Shown here in pieces: positions 9,287 through 18,909 of a stretch of DNA of 34,107 nt. The position numbers and the translations under genes were made by a program. The stretch is from Desulfobacteraceae bacterium 4572_35.2 (GTDB lineage: Bacteria > Desulfobacterota > Desulfuromonadia > Desulfuromonadales > Desulfuromonadaceae), in assembly GCA_002084665.1 (NCBI GenBank), contig NBLY01000041.1, forward strand, positions 1 through 34,107, written 5' to 3'. Positions within the stretch are counted from its first letter, which is position 1. Each line of letters begins with the position of its first letter. Below the pieces are notes generated by a model that was given only the letters and a program-made list of their open reading frames with translations, had not been told where the DNA came from and did no database searches.

Positions 9287-10579
9287 ATGCAGTGGAATCG
9301 TGAATGGAAAACATTTTTAGTAATATTGAGTGCTTTTGTTGTGTGCTATACGCTACCCGTGGAGCAAATTGAAGCGGCTATTTGGCCATCTAGTCCACTT
9401 TGGGAAGCTTTATATCTTGTCCGTTGGTACGCCCAGGAACATGTGCTGTTGTGTCTGGTCCCAGCATTTTTTATTGCTGGAGCAGTGAGTGTGTTTGTTA
9501 GCCAAGCAGCAGTAATGAAATATCTTGGTCCGAAAGCTAACAAGGTTATCGCTTATGGTGTTGCCTCTGTGTCGGGGACAATCCTTGCCGTATGTTCCTG
9601 CACGATACTGCCTTTATTTGCCGGTATTTATCGTATGGGGGCCGGCCTCGGTCCTGCCAGTGCGTTTTTATATTCTGGTCCCGCTATTAATATTTTAGCG
9701 ATCATTTTAACGGCAACTGTTTTGGGTCCCGAGATGGGGATTGCCCGTGCTGTAGGGGCAATTATATTTAGCGTGTTGATTGGCGTATTGATGCATTTTT
9801 TCTTTCGTAAAGAGGAGATGGAGAAGGTTGCTGCTGCGGCGGCAATGCCGGAACCTGAAGTTAAGCGGCCACTATGGAAGGTGGCGATCTACTTTGTTAG
9901 TATGGTGGGTATTTTGGTGTTTGCCAATTGGGGTCAACCGCAGTCAGTTGATGATTTGTGGAGTGTGATTTGGACCAATAAGTGGCTTATTACAGGTGGT
10001 TTTGCCTGGTTTCGTGTTGTACCCAGTGCAATTTACGCCATTGCGATCTCTGTTTTGTTTTTGATTTTTATGTCCCCTGAGCAACCGGTGATCGCCTTCG
10101 CTGTTGGGATCATCGGTTTAAGTCTTATCTTAACTACCCAAAAAGATAACGAGGAGTTGCAGGAGTGGTTTGAAGCTTCGTGGGATTTTGCCAAAAAGAT
10201 TTTACCCTTATTGTTTTACGGCGTTCTCATAGCGGGCGTGCTTCTCGGTCGCCCCGGTCATGAGGGGATTATCCCGACAACGTGGATCTCCTCCTTGGTT
10301 GGCGGTAACACCGTAGCAGCAAATATTGTCGCAGCTGTGTTGGGTGCTTTTATGTATTTTGCTACTTTGACCGAAGTGCCGATACTGCAAGGATTGATGG
10401 GGGCGGGTATGGGTAAAGGGCCAGCATTAGCATTGTTGCTGGCAGGGCCAGCTTTGTCTTTGCCAAACATGTTGGTCATTCGCAGTGTGATGGGGACAAA
10501 AAAAACGGTGGTCTTTGTTTGTCTGGTGATTGTCATGGCAACTATAAGTGGATTAATTTACGGAACATTTTGGTGTTAA
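9287..10579 (+). CDS. Permease (ArsP/DUF318 family)
   Basis: Multi-TM; VSGTILAVCSCTILPLFAGIYRMGAGLGPASAFLYSGPAINILAIILTA, typical of this permease family; within the arsR operon. Confidence 0.88.
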   Translation: MQWNREWKTFLVILSAFVVCYTLPVEQIEAAIWPSSPLWEALYLVRWYAQEHVLLCLVPAFFIAGAVSVFVSQAAVMKYLGPKANKVIAYGVASVSGTILAVCSCTILPLFAGIYRMGAGLGPASAFLYSGPAINILAIILTATVLGPEMGIARAVGAIIFSVLIGVLMHFFFRKEEMEKVAAAAAMPEPEVKRPLWKVAIYFVSMVGILVFANWGQPQSVDDLWSVIWTNKWLITGGFAWFRVVPSAIYAIAISVLFLIFMSPEQPVIAFAVGIIGLSLILTTQKDNEELQEWFEASWDFAKKILPLLFYGVLIAGVLLGRPGHEGIIPTTWISSLVGGNTVAANIVAAVLGAFMYFATLTEVPILQGLMGAGMGKGPALALLLAGPALSLPNMLVIRSVMGTKKTVVFVCLVIVMATISGLIYGTFWC

Positions 10580-10601
10580 ATAACAAATAGGAGATGTGGT
10601 G

Positions 10602-10838
10602 ATGAAGGTTGTAGTTTTGGGAACAGGATGTAAAAAGTGTAATGATTTGGCAGCTAATGTAAAACAAGCCGCTGCGGATCAAGGTGTGGAGGTAAGTATT
10701 GAGAAGGTCACTGATCTGAATCAGATCATGACTTACGGCTGTATGACCACACCAGGACTTGTGATGGATGGAACGTTAGTCTCTCAAGGTAAGTTGTTGA
10801 AAGTTGAACAGATTGCGAAGTTTTTTCACGCAAAGTAG
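10602..10838 (+). CDS. Small thioredoxin-like protein (redox-active disulfide protein)
   Basis: MKVVVLGTGCKKCNDLAANVKQAAADQGV...TTPGLVMDGTLVSQGK; CKKC active site and cis-Pro TTPG. Confidence 0.88.
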   Translation: MKVVVLGTGCKKCNDLAANVKQAAADQGVEVSIEKVTDLNQIMTYGCMTTPGLVMDGTLVSQGKLLKVEQIAKFFHAK

Positions 10839-10867
10839 TTTGTCCTTGGGGTAAAACTGATGAACAA

Positions 10868-10887
10868 CCCCGTGGCAAGCCACGGGG
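10868..10887. repeat. Short perfect palindromic hairpin between convergent operons
   Basis: CCCCGTGGC-AA-GCCACGGGG. Confidence 0.75.
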
Positions 10888-11027
10888 TATCAAGAGCCTG
10901 CAACCTCTATTAAGCCATGCAGTACGCTGCGGAGTATTAAGCTCAGGCTACGAAGAGATTGAACTTTGGCGGAGATTTTAAATAGTTGTTAAACTGGTGC
11001 CGTATTGTGCTGCTTGATCATTGTGGC

Positions 11028-14000
11028 TCAACTCTCTTCAGCTAATGCCGTAATTTTGATAAATTGATCACTGCTGTGAGCCATGATTTGACCAACCAAC
11101 TGCGCTTCATCATGTTGATTCGAATGAAGCAGTTCCTTGTGGTATTCCATCAGCAGTTCATCAATTTGTTCAATATCGTTATCATCGACATCATTAAGTT
11201 CAACTTTTGCTCCCCACGCTAAGCGCTGGCGTATGGCAGATCGATCCATATTCATCTCTGGGTCTAGGTAGCAGTAGACCGTTCCGCCCGTCATCCCTGA
11301 ACAGATCCATGGTCCTGGGTCGCCAAGTACTACTACGCGCCCAGATGTCATGTACTCAAAGGCAAACCCTTTTAGGTTGGCGTGGCCAGCGATGTTGGCG
11401 AGGGTATCTTTGCGTGGTTCATGAATACGAGCACCAAGGACTACATCGGCACCCGATAGGCGGATGCAGGCGCGACTGTCAGCATCGCCTTGAATGATAA
11501 AAAGCCCGCCTTGAGCACCATAAGCTAGGCCCTTGCCGACGGAGCCGCCGACCCGTTTACCATCGATATTTTCCCCTTTTAAGATAACAATGCGACCGCC
11601 GAGTGCTCCTTTACCAACACCATCCTGAGCACCACCCTCGACACTGATATTGATCCCCTCAATGTTGAATGCACCTAAGCCGTTGCCGGGAATAGAGTCG
11701 CGGCGAAAATGGAGGTGTGCTTGTTTGCCTAATGGATAGCGACCATCGCGATAGGCTTGCGTCATCGCCCCTGCCAGTCGCGTGCCGATAGAGCGGTCAC
11801 AACTGTTGACACCATCATCGACAAAGCGCACCCGCTGTTCCCCTTCATCAAAGGCATCGGTCACCAATGTTGACAGCAGAGAGGTGAGGTAGTTGAGTGG
11901 TTTTCGAATCAATCGTGTTGAATCTTTACCGCGTTGACCAATTTCGCACGATTCGATACGTAATAGTTCGTCTAGTTCGAGCACGTCTTGACCGTGGGTT
12001 TGTTCAAGTAAGCACGATTGGCCAACAAGGTCTTGGCTGCGAGTAAAACCAAGTTTGGCGGTGATGTTGCGAATCTCCTCGCCAATGGCGCGGAAGAAGG
12101 TGGTTTCATAGATGATGCCATTTTCGAGAACGCGAGGGATGAAGCGTTTAAGACCTTTGCTGTGTGCTTCCTGTTCGCTTTCAATCTGAGTGGCAATACC
12201 GACATGGCATGTTCCGAGGTGGCAATTACGGCAGGCGGTGCAGCCGATAACCACCATTGGTAACGTTCCAAAGCCGACACGGTTTGCACCGAGAAGCATC
12301 ATCTTCACCACATCACGCCCTGTTCGCGCACCACCATCGGCCCAAATCTCAACTTTATCGCGCAGTCCACAACAGGAGAGGGCGCGGTGAGCTTCGCGAA
12401 CACCGATCTCAGCTGGTAAGCCGACGAATTTGATCGCATGTTTGCGCGCTGCACCGGTGCCGCCATCGTAGCCGCTGATGGTGATAATGTCGGCACCAGC
12501 TTTGGCGATACCCATTGAGATGGTGCCAATCCCTGCCACGGCAGGCACCTTAACCGAGATTCGCGCTTGCGGGTTAGCAGTGCGTAGCTCTTCGATGATT
12601 TGAGCTAAATCTTCAATTGAGTAGATGTCGTGATTGTTGGATGGCGAGATCAGGGTCACCCCTTCGCTTGAATTTCGTGCGGCGGCAATTTTCGCCGTGA
12701 CCTTAAAGCCCGGCAAATGACCACCTTCGCCGGGCTTAGCACCTTGACCCGCTTTGATCTCAAGAAAATCAGCTGAGTTGACCAGGTCCATGTGGACACC
12801 AAATCGGCCTGAGGCAATCTGTTGACCACGGTTTTTGCGATATTTACCCAACATATCGGGGATCTCTCCCCCTTCACCGTTCATGCAGATGATGTTGAGT
12901 TTCTTGGCCGCTTCGGCATAGATACGGAAAGCCGTTTCCCCTTGCGAGCCAAAGCTCATAGCCGAGATCAAGAATGGAAAATCGTGATTACCAATAGAGG
13001 TGTCAACTTCTTGGGGGTCAACACTTAGCTCAGTACCAAACTTGAAATCGAGAAGGTGACGAAGGGCCAGCGGGTGCTCGATCTCATATTCGCGGATTAA
13101 CTTAGAGAGGTCGTTGTAGCTCTCCTCCATCTTGGCCACAGCGCCCACTTTTTTCCAAATTTTAGGATAAAGGCGAAATTGCACCGGCACAGATTGTAAC
13201 TCTTTGCTTCTGACGATAGCTGTTCGGCTGCGGTTGTTCTCCTCTTGGCGGCTAAAGTTTAAACCGCGTTTACTCGAACCACAAAAGTTCGGTGTTTCAA
13301 AAACATCAACGATTTCAGGGCTTAAGCCGATGGATGAAAAGTATTTGCCGTAGCCGCCAATTTCATGGGTTCCCATGGTCGACATCACTTTTTCGATGCC
13401 ACGGGTGATCACGTTAAGCAGGTTAGTGAGGCCGTTGGCTGTTTCGCTACTTGGCGCTTGATCGGCAAGTTCCCAAAGCATGTAGGGGCAAACGGCATCG
13501 GCACCCATGGCGATACAAAACAGGATATCGTGTAGATTGCGTAACGCTCCCGAGCGTAACACCATTGCTGTTGAACGGCGTAAACTCTGACCGTTTTTAT
13601 TACGTTCGGCTTTCAAGGCTTTATGCAGGCTGCTGACCACCAGCGCTGGATCGAGAAAACTCTGTGTCGGCGTGAAGGCGCGGCTGTCATCTAAAAAAAG
13701 TAGCTGCGTGCCACGGCGAACAGCTTGTAATGCATCTTGTTGAAGGCGTAGCAGTGCCGTCTCAATGTTCTCGTCCCGTTTTAGAGTGCATGAAATTGTT
13801 TTGTAACGCTTACCGCATCCTGGCTGATACTGGCTCAGTAGGGTTTCAATGGAGCATAGACCGAACTGTTGCGCTGTTTTATTTTGATCAATTTGTGGCG
13901 TAATGCGCAATCCACCGGTCAACAGCGGTGCGGCGAGGCGTGTTACCGTCGCGATGCGGCCAGAGAATTGAGGTCTGGGACCGATAAAAACTTGCGAAGA

Positions 14001-15563
14001 AAAATGTTCAGTCTCACGTTCACGGTCGATAGCTGGGTTGGTTACCACCGCTACCTGCTCTTTGAAATAGTCAGCAATATTTTGATGACTGATAGCTAGG
14101 GCGGCGAGGGGGCCGTCGTAACCGAGGGATGCTATCGGGTCATGGCCCGATTTGGTGATCTCTTTGATGTTGAGCAGATCGCTACGCTTCCAAGCAAAAC
14201 CAGAGAGTAGATTTTCCTGCTTGAAGCTCGCCATCTTCTTGAATTGCTCTGTCTCTTTAATGGTCGAGCATGGCAGTTGGTCGCCGGCGAGCAGGTTCTC
14301 GGTGTAACGCTCCAACTTGGCGCGTTTACTCATCCGTTGATATACCAGTTCGCGTAATTCATCGTGAGGATAAACATCGATCCCCTGTTGTGGGTGCAGT
14401 TGCAGGGCGAGCTTTTCGCCGGGAGCGAGAACTTTTGGATCACTGAGAATCTCCTCCTGGGCGACAACTCCGGCCTCGGAAGAGGCAAAGTAGAACTTGT
14501 TGGTTTCGCCAAACCAAAGGGGGCGCAATCCCATGGCATCAACACTAAAGACACACTGATCTTGCCAGCGGGTGATGACAGCTGCTGGCCCTTGAGCACT
14601 GGCGGGGAAAAATTGACGTAATAGGGTGTACATCTGCTGTTGATTAACAGGTAGTTTTGCCGCTTCAGTAAAGATCGGTGGGAAGCAAACTTCCATCGCC
14701 TCGTACAGACTTAAACCATGGACTTGAATCAACCCTTCAAGGGTGCGATTGAGATCCTGTGAATCGCTGCCGCCAAGGGGCAGCGTTAAGCCGAGCATTC
14801 GCGCCTCTTCACGCAGTCGGGCGATGGTGTTGATCTCACCATTATGACCTAATAGGCTGAAAGGTTGAGCACGTAATACCGTGGGCAAGGTGTTGGTGGA
14901 AAAACGGCTGTGGCCAATGGTCGCCGATGATTGAAACTCTTTACGTTTCAATTCAGGATAATACAGACTTAAAATTTCGGGCGCGCCATGAACTTTATAG
15001 GCGGTTACAGAGTTGGACAGCGAGGCGACGTGGACCGGGAATTTTTTCTCAATGGCGACATTCAATTCATACAGGGTGCGAGCGCAGTTTTTGCCATCGT
15101 CAAGCTTGAGTGCCAGTTGAACAAAGAGAGGCTCACTGGTTTTGGCCATAGTCGAGAGTGCTTCGCGACGGACTTGACCGTGGCGTTCGACTAACAGTTG
15201 GGCACCATGCCGACCACACAGGGTCAATATGCGTGTCAACAGTTGCTCATCCTTGGCAAGTTCTTGACGAGGAACAAGGATGTGGGCGACGGCAAAACCC
15301 GTTTGATCGGCTAGCGCAGCACCTTTGCCCTCTTTTTCAAGGATCTCCCGCCACAGTTGGCGCGGAATATCCGTTAAAATTCCACAGCCATCACCTTCAC
15401 CACCAATTTCACCAGCACGATGGCCCATCTTGATCAACGCATCAATGGTGCGCTGAACATTGCCGTGACTGGGGTGACCGTTTTTATTGAAAAAACCGAT
15501 AATCGCGCACGCATCGCGCTCTTCGGGAATTAAGCCAGATTTGTTCGGATCAGGAATAGGCAT
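11028..15563 (-). CDS. gltB: Glutamate synthase large (alpha) subunit
   Basis: ERDACAIIGFF N-terminal glutaminase with candidate Cys nucleophile; FMN domain MSFGSQGETAFRIYAEAAKKLNIICMNGEGGE; 3Fe-4S region CTACRNCHLGTCHVGIATQ; C-terminal GXGXG domain. Confidence 0.97.
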   Translation of the reverse strand: MPIPDPNKSGLIPEERDACAIIGFFNKNGHPSHGNVQRTIDALIKMGHRAGEIGGEGDGCGILTDIPRQLWREILEKEGKGAALADQTGFAVAHILVPRQELAKDEQLLTRILTLCGRHGAQLLVERHGQVRREALSTMAKTSEPLFVQLALKLDDGKNCARTLYELNVAIEKKFPVHVASLSNSVTAYKVHGAPEILSLYYPELKRKEFQSSATIGHSRFSTNTLPTVLRAQPFSLLGHNGEINTIARLREEARMLGLTLPLGGSDSQDLNRTLEGLIQVHGLSLYEAMEVCFPPIFTEAAKLPVNQQQMYTLLRQFFPASAQGPAAVITRWQDQCVFSVDAMGLRPLWFGETNKFYFASSEAGVVAQEEILSDPKVLAPGEKLALQLHPQQGIDVYPHDELRELVYQRMSKRAKLERYTENLLAGDQLPCSTIKETEQFKKMASFKQENLLSGFAWKRSDLLNIKEITKSGHDPIASLGYDGPLAALAISHQNIADYFKEQVAVVTNPAIDRERETEHFSSQVFIGPRPQFSGRIATVTRLAAPLLTGGLRITPQIDQNKTAQQFGLCSIETLLSQYQPGCGKRYKTISCTLKRDENIETALLRLQQDALQAVRRGTQLLFLDDSRAFTPTQSFLDPALVVSSLHKALKAERNKNGQSLRRSTAMVLRSGALRNLHDILFCIAMGADAVCPYMLWELADQAPSSETANGLTNLLNVITRGIEKVMSTMGTHEIGGYGKYFSSIGLSPEIVDVFETPNFCGSSKRGLNFSRQEENNRSRTAIVRSKELQSVPVQFRLYPKIWKKVGAVAKMEESYNDLSKLIREYEIEHPLALRHLLDFKFGTELSVDPQEVDTSIGNHDFPFLISAMSFGSQGETAFRIYAEAAKKLNIICMNGEGGEIPDMLGKYRKNRGQQIASGRFGVHMDLVNSADFLEIKAGQGAKPGEGGHLPGFKVTAKIAAARNSSEGVTLISPSNNHDIYSIEDLAQIIEELRTANPQARISVKVPAVAGIGTISMGIAKAGADIITISGYDGGTGAARKHAIKFVGLPAEIGVREAHRALSCCGLRDKVEIWADGGARTGRDVVKMMLLGANRVGFGTLPMVVIGCTACRNCHLGTCHVGIATQIESEQEAHSKGLKRFIPRVLENGIIYETTFFRAIGEEIRNITAKLGFTRSQDLVGQSCLLEQTHGQDVLELDELLRIESCEIGQRGKDSTRLIRKPLNYLTSLLSTLVTDAFDEGEQRVRFVDDGVNSCDRSIGTRLAGAMTQAYRDGRYPLGKQAHLHFRRDSIPGNGLGAFNIEGINISVEGGAQDGVGKGALGGRIVILKGENIDGKRVGGSVGKGLAYGAQGGLFIIQGDADSRACIRLSGADVVLGARIHEPRKDTLANIAGHANLKGFAFEYMTSGRVVVLGDPGPWICSGMTGGTVYCYLDPEMNMDRSAIRQRLAWGAKVELNDVDDNDIEQIDELLMEYHKELLHSNQHDEAQLVGQIMAHSSDQFIKITALAEES

Positions 15564-15578
15564 GGAATCAACTCTCTC

Positions 15579-16241
15579 TTAAATAAGGTTGAGCAGTGCT
15601 CGAACTGTTTTCTCAATCCCATCTGCCGCTTCACCAATGGATCCGGCGAGCATGTAAGCAGGGGAGGAGACAAAGTTGAGCTCTTCATCGATGACAATTT
15701 CAGCTACCGGACAGTTGATGTGTTGTGCGCCCATCTGTTCGATGGCCTGAACCGTGCCGGCATCGTTGCCAATTGTAAGCTGAGGAGCGGGTGAATTAGT
15801 GCCAAGAATCTTAGCAATAACGGCTGGCGCGATACAGAGCGCAGCAAAAGGTTTTTTTGCTGCGACCGTCTCGTTGACAAGTCGTTCAACGTCGCTATTC
15901 ACCGTGCAGTCAGGGCCGTTAACGGCAAAGTCACACAGGTTCTTGGCGGCACCAAAACCACCGGGGAGGATGAGAGCATCGAAATCATTGGCACTGAGGG
16001 TGCTGATATCTTTCACCTCGCCGCGAGCAATACGGGCCGATTCAACGAGCACATTACGTTTTTCGTCAGCAACAACCTCGCCAGTAAGGTGGTTGATAAC
16101 GTGCATTTGGTCAATGTTTGGCGCCATGCAAACAACTTCAACTCCAGCGCGGCTTAATGCCAGCAACGTGATAACAGCCTCATGAATTTCACTACCATCG
16201 TAAACACCACATCCTGAGAGAATTACACCAACTTTAGCCAT
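15579..16241 (-). CDS. elbB: ElbB family (DJ-1/PfpI superfamily) protein
   Basis: MAKVGVILSGCGVYDGSEIHEAVITLLALSRAGVEVVCMAPN...LILPGGFGAAKNLCDFA...ALCIAPAV. Confidence 0.95.
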   Translation of the reverse strand: MAKVGVILSGCGVYDGSEIHEAVITLLALSRAGVEVVCMAPNIDQMHVINHLTGEVVADEKRNVLVESARIARGEVKDISTLSANDFDALILPGGFGAAKNLCDFAVNGPDCTVNSDVERLVNETVAAKKPFAALCIAPAVIAKILGTNSPAPQLTIGNDAGTVQAIEQMGAQHINCPVAEIVIDEELNFVSSPAYMLAGSIGEAADGIEKTVRALLNLI

Positions 16242-16272
16242 AATAGTTTACTCCTGTTTAATAGTGGGTCAT

Positions 16273-16875
16273 TTATGTTCGGTTGGGATTTTGATAAAGC
16301 ACGGCAATGGCGCGCGGCCTGATTGGGCCACGGGCAATGTAACCATGTGGTTCTGTCGAGTCGTAGTAGACCGAATCGCCAGGTTCAAGATAGATCACCT
16401 GATCACCATGACGGAACTCTAGTTGTCCTTTGAGGAGGTAGAGAAACTCCTCGCCGTCGTGGCGAACTAGCAGCTCTTCGCTCCATGTGTCGGCATAGAA
16501 CTCGATATCAAACGGTTCCATGTGATGATGTGTTTTGCCAAAGGCACGTGAATTGTAGGTGTACGATTGACTGCCGTGACCATGCGCAGAACGGAGTTGG
16601 CGAGCATGTTGTTCTCCCGCTCGAATCAGTAGACATTTTGTGTCGTTCCGTTCATCTTCAAAAAAACAGTTTAATGGTACCTGAAACGCTTTAGCAATAC
16701 GCAGCAGGGTTGCCAGAGGTGGAATGACCTGATTGTTTTCAATTTGAGATAGCAGCGGCTTAGAGAGCGTGGTTAGATTGGCAAGGTCTTGTAGGGTCAT
16801 CCGCCGTTCTTGACGTAAGTTGCGAATTTTCATACCAATTTGAAACTCTTTGACCTCTTCTCTGATGTTTTCCAT
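16273..16875 (-). CDS. XRE-family regulator with C-terminal cupin_2 domain
   Basis: IRNLRQERRMTLQDLANLTTLSKPLLSQIENNQVIPPLATLLRIAKAF (HTH_3); FLYLLKGQLEFRHGDQVIYLEPGDSVYYDSTEPHGY (cupin). Confidence 0.93.
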   Translation of the reverse strand: MENIREEVKEFQIGMKIRNLRQERRMTLQDLANLTTLSKPLLSQIENNQVIPPLATLLRIAKAFQVPLNCFFEDERNDTKCLLIRAGEQHARQLRSAHGHGSQSYTYNSRAFGKTHHHMEPFDIEFYADTWSEELLVRHDGEEFLYLLKGQLEFRHGDQVIYLEPGDSVYYDSTEPHGYIARGPIRPRAIAVLYQNPNRT

Positions 16876-16978
16876 AAAAAGAATCCAATGTTGAAGGTGA
16901 ACATGGTCTGCTGATACTATTATATTGCAAAATAAAAATTTATTAGGATAGCTATTTTTTTTGTGTGTGGAAGGTGGA

Positions 16979-17068
16979 AAATGATGATTGTATACAAAGT
17001 GAAGGTGTTATCTGGACGTTTTTAAATGATGATTGTATACAAAGTGAAGGTGTTATCTGGACGTTTTT
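16979..17068. repeat. 45-bp perfect tandem duplication carrying two TTGTATACAA palindromes
   Basis: 16979-17023 equals 17024-17068; palindromes at 16988-16997 and 17033-17042, in the divergent intergenic region. Confidence 0.95.
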
Positions 17069-17197
17069 AGTCGTTTTTTTCATTTGATAGGCCATTCTGA
17101 GTAAATGTGAATTGACATCGGTTGAGGTTCGAGGTAGAAAAGGAAGCTGGAAGTTTCAATGAATTGTTATGGGTGTTTGACCGAAGGAGTTAAGTAG

Positions 17198-17533
17198 ATG
17201 AAAAATCTGTTGTTTGCAGTTTTGGCTGTTGCGTTTGCTTTTGTGCCTGTTTTTCTGGCACAGCAAGATGGAACGACCTCTCCGATCACTAAGGTAGAAG
17301 TATTAGAAGAGGGTGTGTATAAATATGAAGGCGCAAGCAAGGGCTTTGTTACATTTGACCATAATATGCACAAAGAAGCATTAGATCAAGATTGCAGCAG
17401 CTGTCACGACGCTAAGCCTGCAAAAATTGATGTTTCTAGCATGTCTGCTGGTCACGGTTTATGTAGTGGCTGCCATGACGAAGTGGAAGATATGAAAAAT
17501 GTGGCAGGTTGTGCGATGTGCCATAGTAAATAG
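17198..17533 (+). CDS. Periplasmic triheme cytochrome c7 (class III c-type, PpcA-like)
   Basis: Signal peptide; CSSCH, CSGCH, CAMCH plus three further His (FDHNMHK, SAGHG), matching a bis-His triheme fold; RBS ggag upstream. Confidence 0.93.
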   Translation: MKNLLFAVLAVAFAFVPVFLAQQDGTTSPITKVEVLEEGVYKYEGASKGFVTFDHNMHKEALDQDCSSCHDAKPAKIDVSSMSAGHGLCSGCHDEVEDMKNVAGCAMCHSK

Positions 17534-17610
17534 TTTTATCGTTTAGAAAAATATTTAAGGGGAGGTAGCCGATGCTATCTCCCTTTTTTCGTTTACACGT
17601 AAATTATTTT

Positions 17611-17766
17611 GTAATTATTCAGCACTCATCCATAAGGGCTTGTGTTACCCATGGAAAGGGTGTCTGTCGCCCGGATGGCGACAGTCAAGCCACATGGATG
17701 GCCACACTTACAAACAATCGGCGTCCCTTGGAATGGGTGACTCAAGCTCTTTTGCTAAATAGTTAC
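17611..17766 (+). repeat. MITE-like dispersed repeat, copy A
   Basis: Termini GTAATTATTCAGCAC / TTGCTAAATAGTTAC (12/15 inverted match); core CCATGGAAAGGGTGTCTGTCGCCCGGATGGCGACAGTCAAGCC; matches the reverse complement of 25294-25419. Confidence 0.8.
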
Positions 17767-17790
17767 ATTCTTTTTATAATGGGTTTTTTG

Positions 17791-18504
17791 ATGCTACAAA
17801 CACCAATTAAAACAGTCTTGTTTGATCTTGATGGTACGCTGCTCGATGTTGATATGCATCAGTTTGTCCCTGCCTACCTTGATGGGTTGGCCGAAAGCAT
17901 TGATCCAAAATTGGAACGCAAGACATTTGTTGAAACGATGATCTCGCGTACCATGGAACGTTTAGCCAGTGATGATGGTTCGCAAACCAATGAAGATTTT
18001 TACCGTAAAGCGCTACTTTCTGATTTAGGTATTACATCCGCCCAGTTTAGTGCTGGGCTACAACTATTTTATCGTGATCATCTCAGTCAACTTGAACCGC
18101 TGGTCACATCGTTTCCCTTAGCGCGAAAGCTGATTGAACGCTGTCAATCACTTGGCCTCGATGTTGTTATCGCCACTAATCCTGTTTTCCCGCGCCCAGT
18201 TGTCGATGCCCGCTTGCAGTGGGCTGGCGTGGGTGACTTTGACTATCGTTGGGTCACCAGTTATGAAAATAGTTGCTACTGTAAGCCAAATCCACACTAC
18301 TTTACCGCCATATTTGATGAATTGGCCTGTGATCCGCAAAGTGTTTTGATGGTCGGTAACGATACCGAGCATGATCTTAGTGCTTCACAGTTAGGTGTCA
18401 CTACGTTTTTAGTTGAAACATGGATGATTGACCGTCAAAGCCCGTTTGTTGCCGACCACCGTGGTAGTCATTTAGATCTGTATCACTTTTTAGCTCAATT
18501 GTAG
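17791..18504 (+). CDS. HAD superfamily hydrolase
   Basis: KTVLFDLDGTLLDVDMHQF, VIATNPVFPRPV, CKPNPHYF, MVGNDTEHDLSASQLGVTTFLV. Start set at internal ATG because the upstream ORF extension reads through repeat copy A. Confidence 0.9.
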   Translation: MLQTPIKTVLFDLDGTLLDVDMHQFVPAYLDGLAESIDPKLERKTFVETMISRTMERLASDDGSQTNEDFYRKALLSDLGITSAQFSAGLQLFYRDHLSQLEPLVTSFPLARKLIERCQSLGLDVVIATNPVFPRPVVDARLQWAGVGDFDYRWVTSYENSCYCKPNPHYFTAIFDELACDPQSVLMVGNDTEHDLSASQLGVTTFLVETWMIDRQSPFVADHRGSHLDLYHFLAQL

Positions 18505-18639
18505 GCCGTGGATTGACAGGTATAGAACGTTGATGTGTTTGACAAAATAGTACTTTTTGGTTAACCTTTGCGACACTGAAAGTGTAGGATAAGCCTCTCT
18601 TTTTTTCGATCACTTTTGCCCCCTACACAGGAGATGTTG

Positions 18640-18909
18640 ATGGCGCGACTAGTAGATGATCCTGAACTTGCTTTTCGGTTAGCCCGAGCAATAGTTTCTG
18701 ATATTGCGCTTTATAATGCAGATAAGGTCAGCGAAGGGGTCAAGAATGATAACATTTTCGATCTATTGTCTGATGAGTTGCAAGAGGGCCGTGAGCACTT
18801 TGCTGAACGAACCGCTGATACGATAACTGACCGTAATCAAATTTTTGATCGTGCCATTGTCGATGTCATGATTAAGCAAGCTGGCAAAATTGAGAGTTCT
18901 ATTTGGTAA
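18640..18909 (+). CDS. Small conserved-looking hypothetical protein upstream of rluD
   Basis: MARLVDDPELAFRLARAIVSDIALYNADKVSEGVKNDNIFDLLSDELQEGREHFAERTAD...; RBS aggag; stop adjacent to the rluD start. Confidence 0.75.
   Translation: MARLVDDPELAFRLARAIVSDIALYNADKVSEGVKNDNIFDLLSDELQEGREHFAERTADTITDRNQIFDRAIVDVMIKQAGKIESSIW

Noticed and set aside
11207-15433. Many plus- and minus-strand ORFs of 60-105 aa inside gltB
   Set aside because: They are shadow ORFs overlapping an intact, strongly recognisable glutamate synthase.
16979-17068. CRISPR-like direct repeats
   Set aside because: Only two directly abutting copies without spacers and no cas genes; this is a tandem duplication.
17070-17197. 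c-di-GMP (GEMM) riboswitch upstream of the cytochrome gene
   Set aside because: No recognisable GEMM consensus segments were seen in this leader.
17572-17790. N-terminal extension of the HAD hydrolase ORF
   Set aside because: It translates through repeat copy A; the HAD motif begins right after the internal ATG at 17791.
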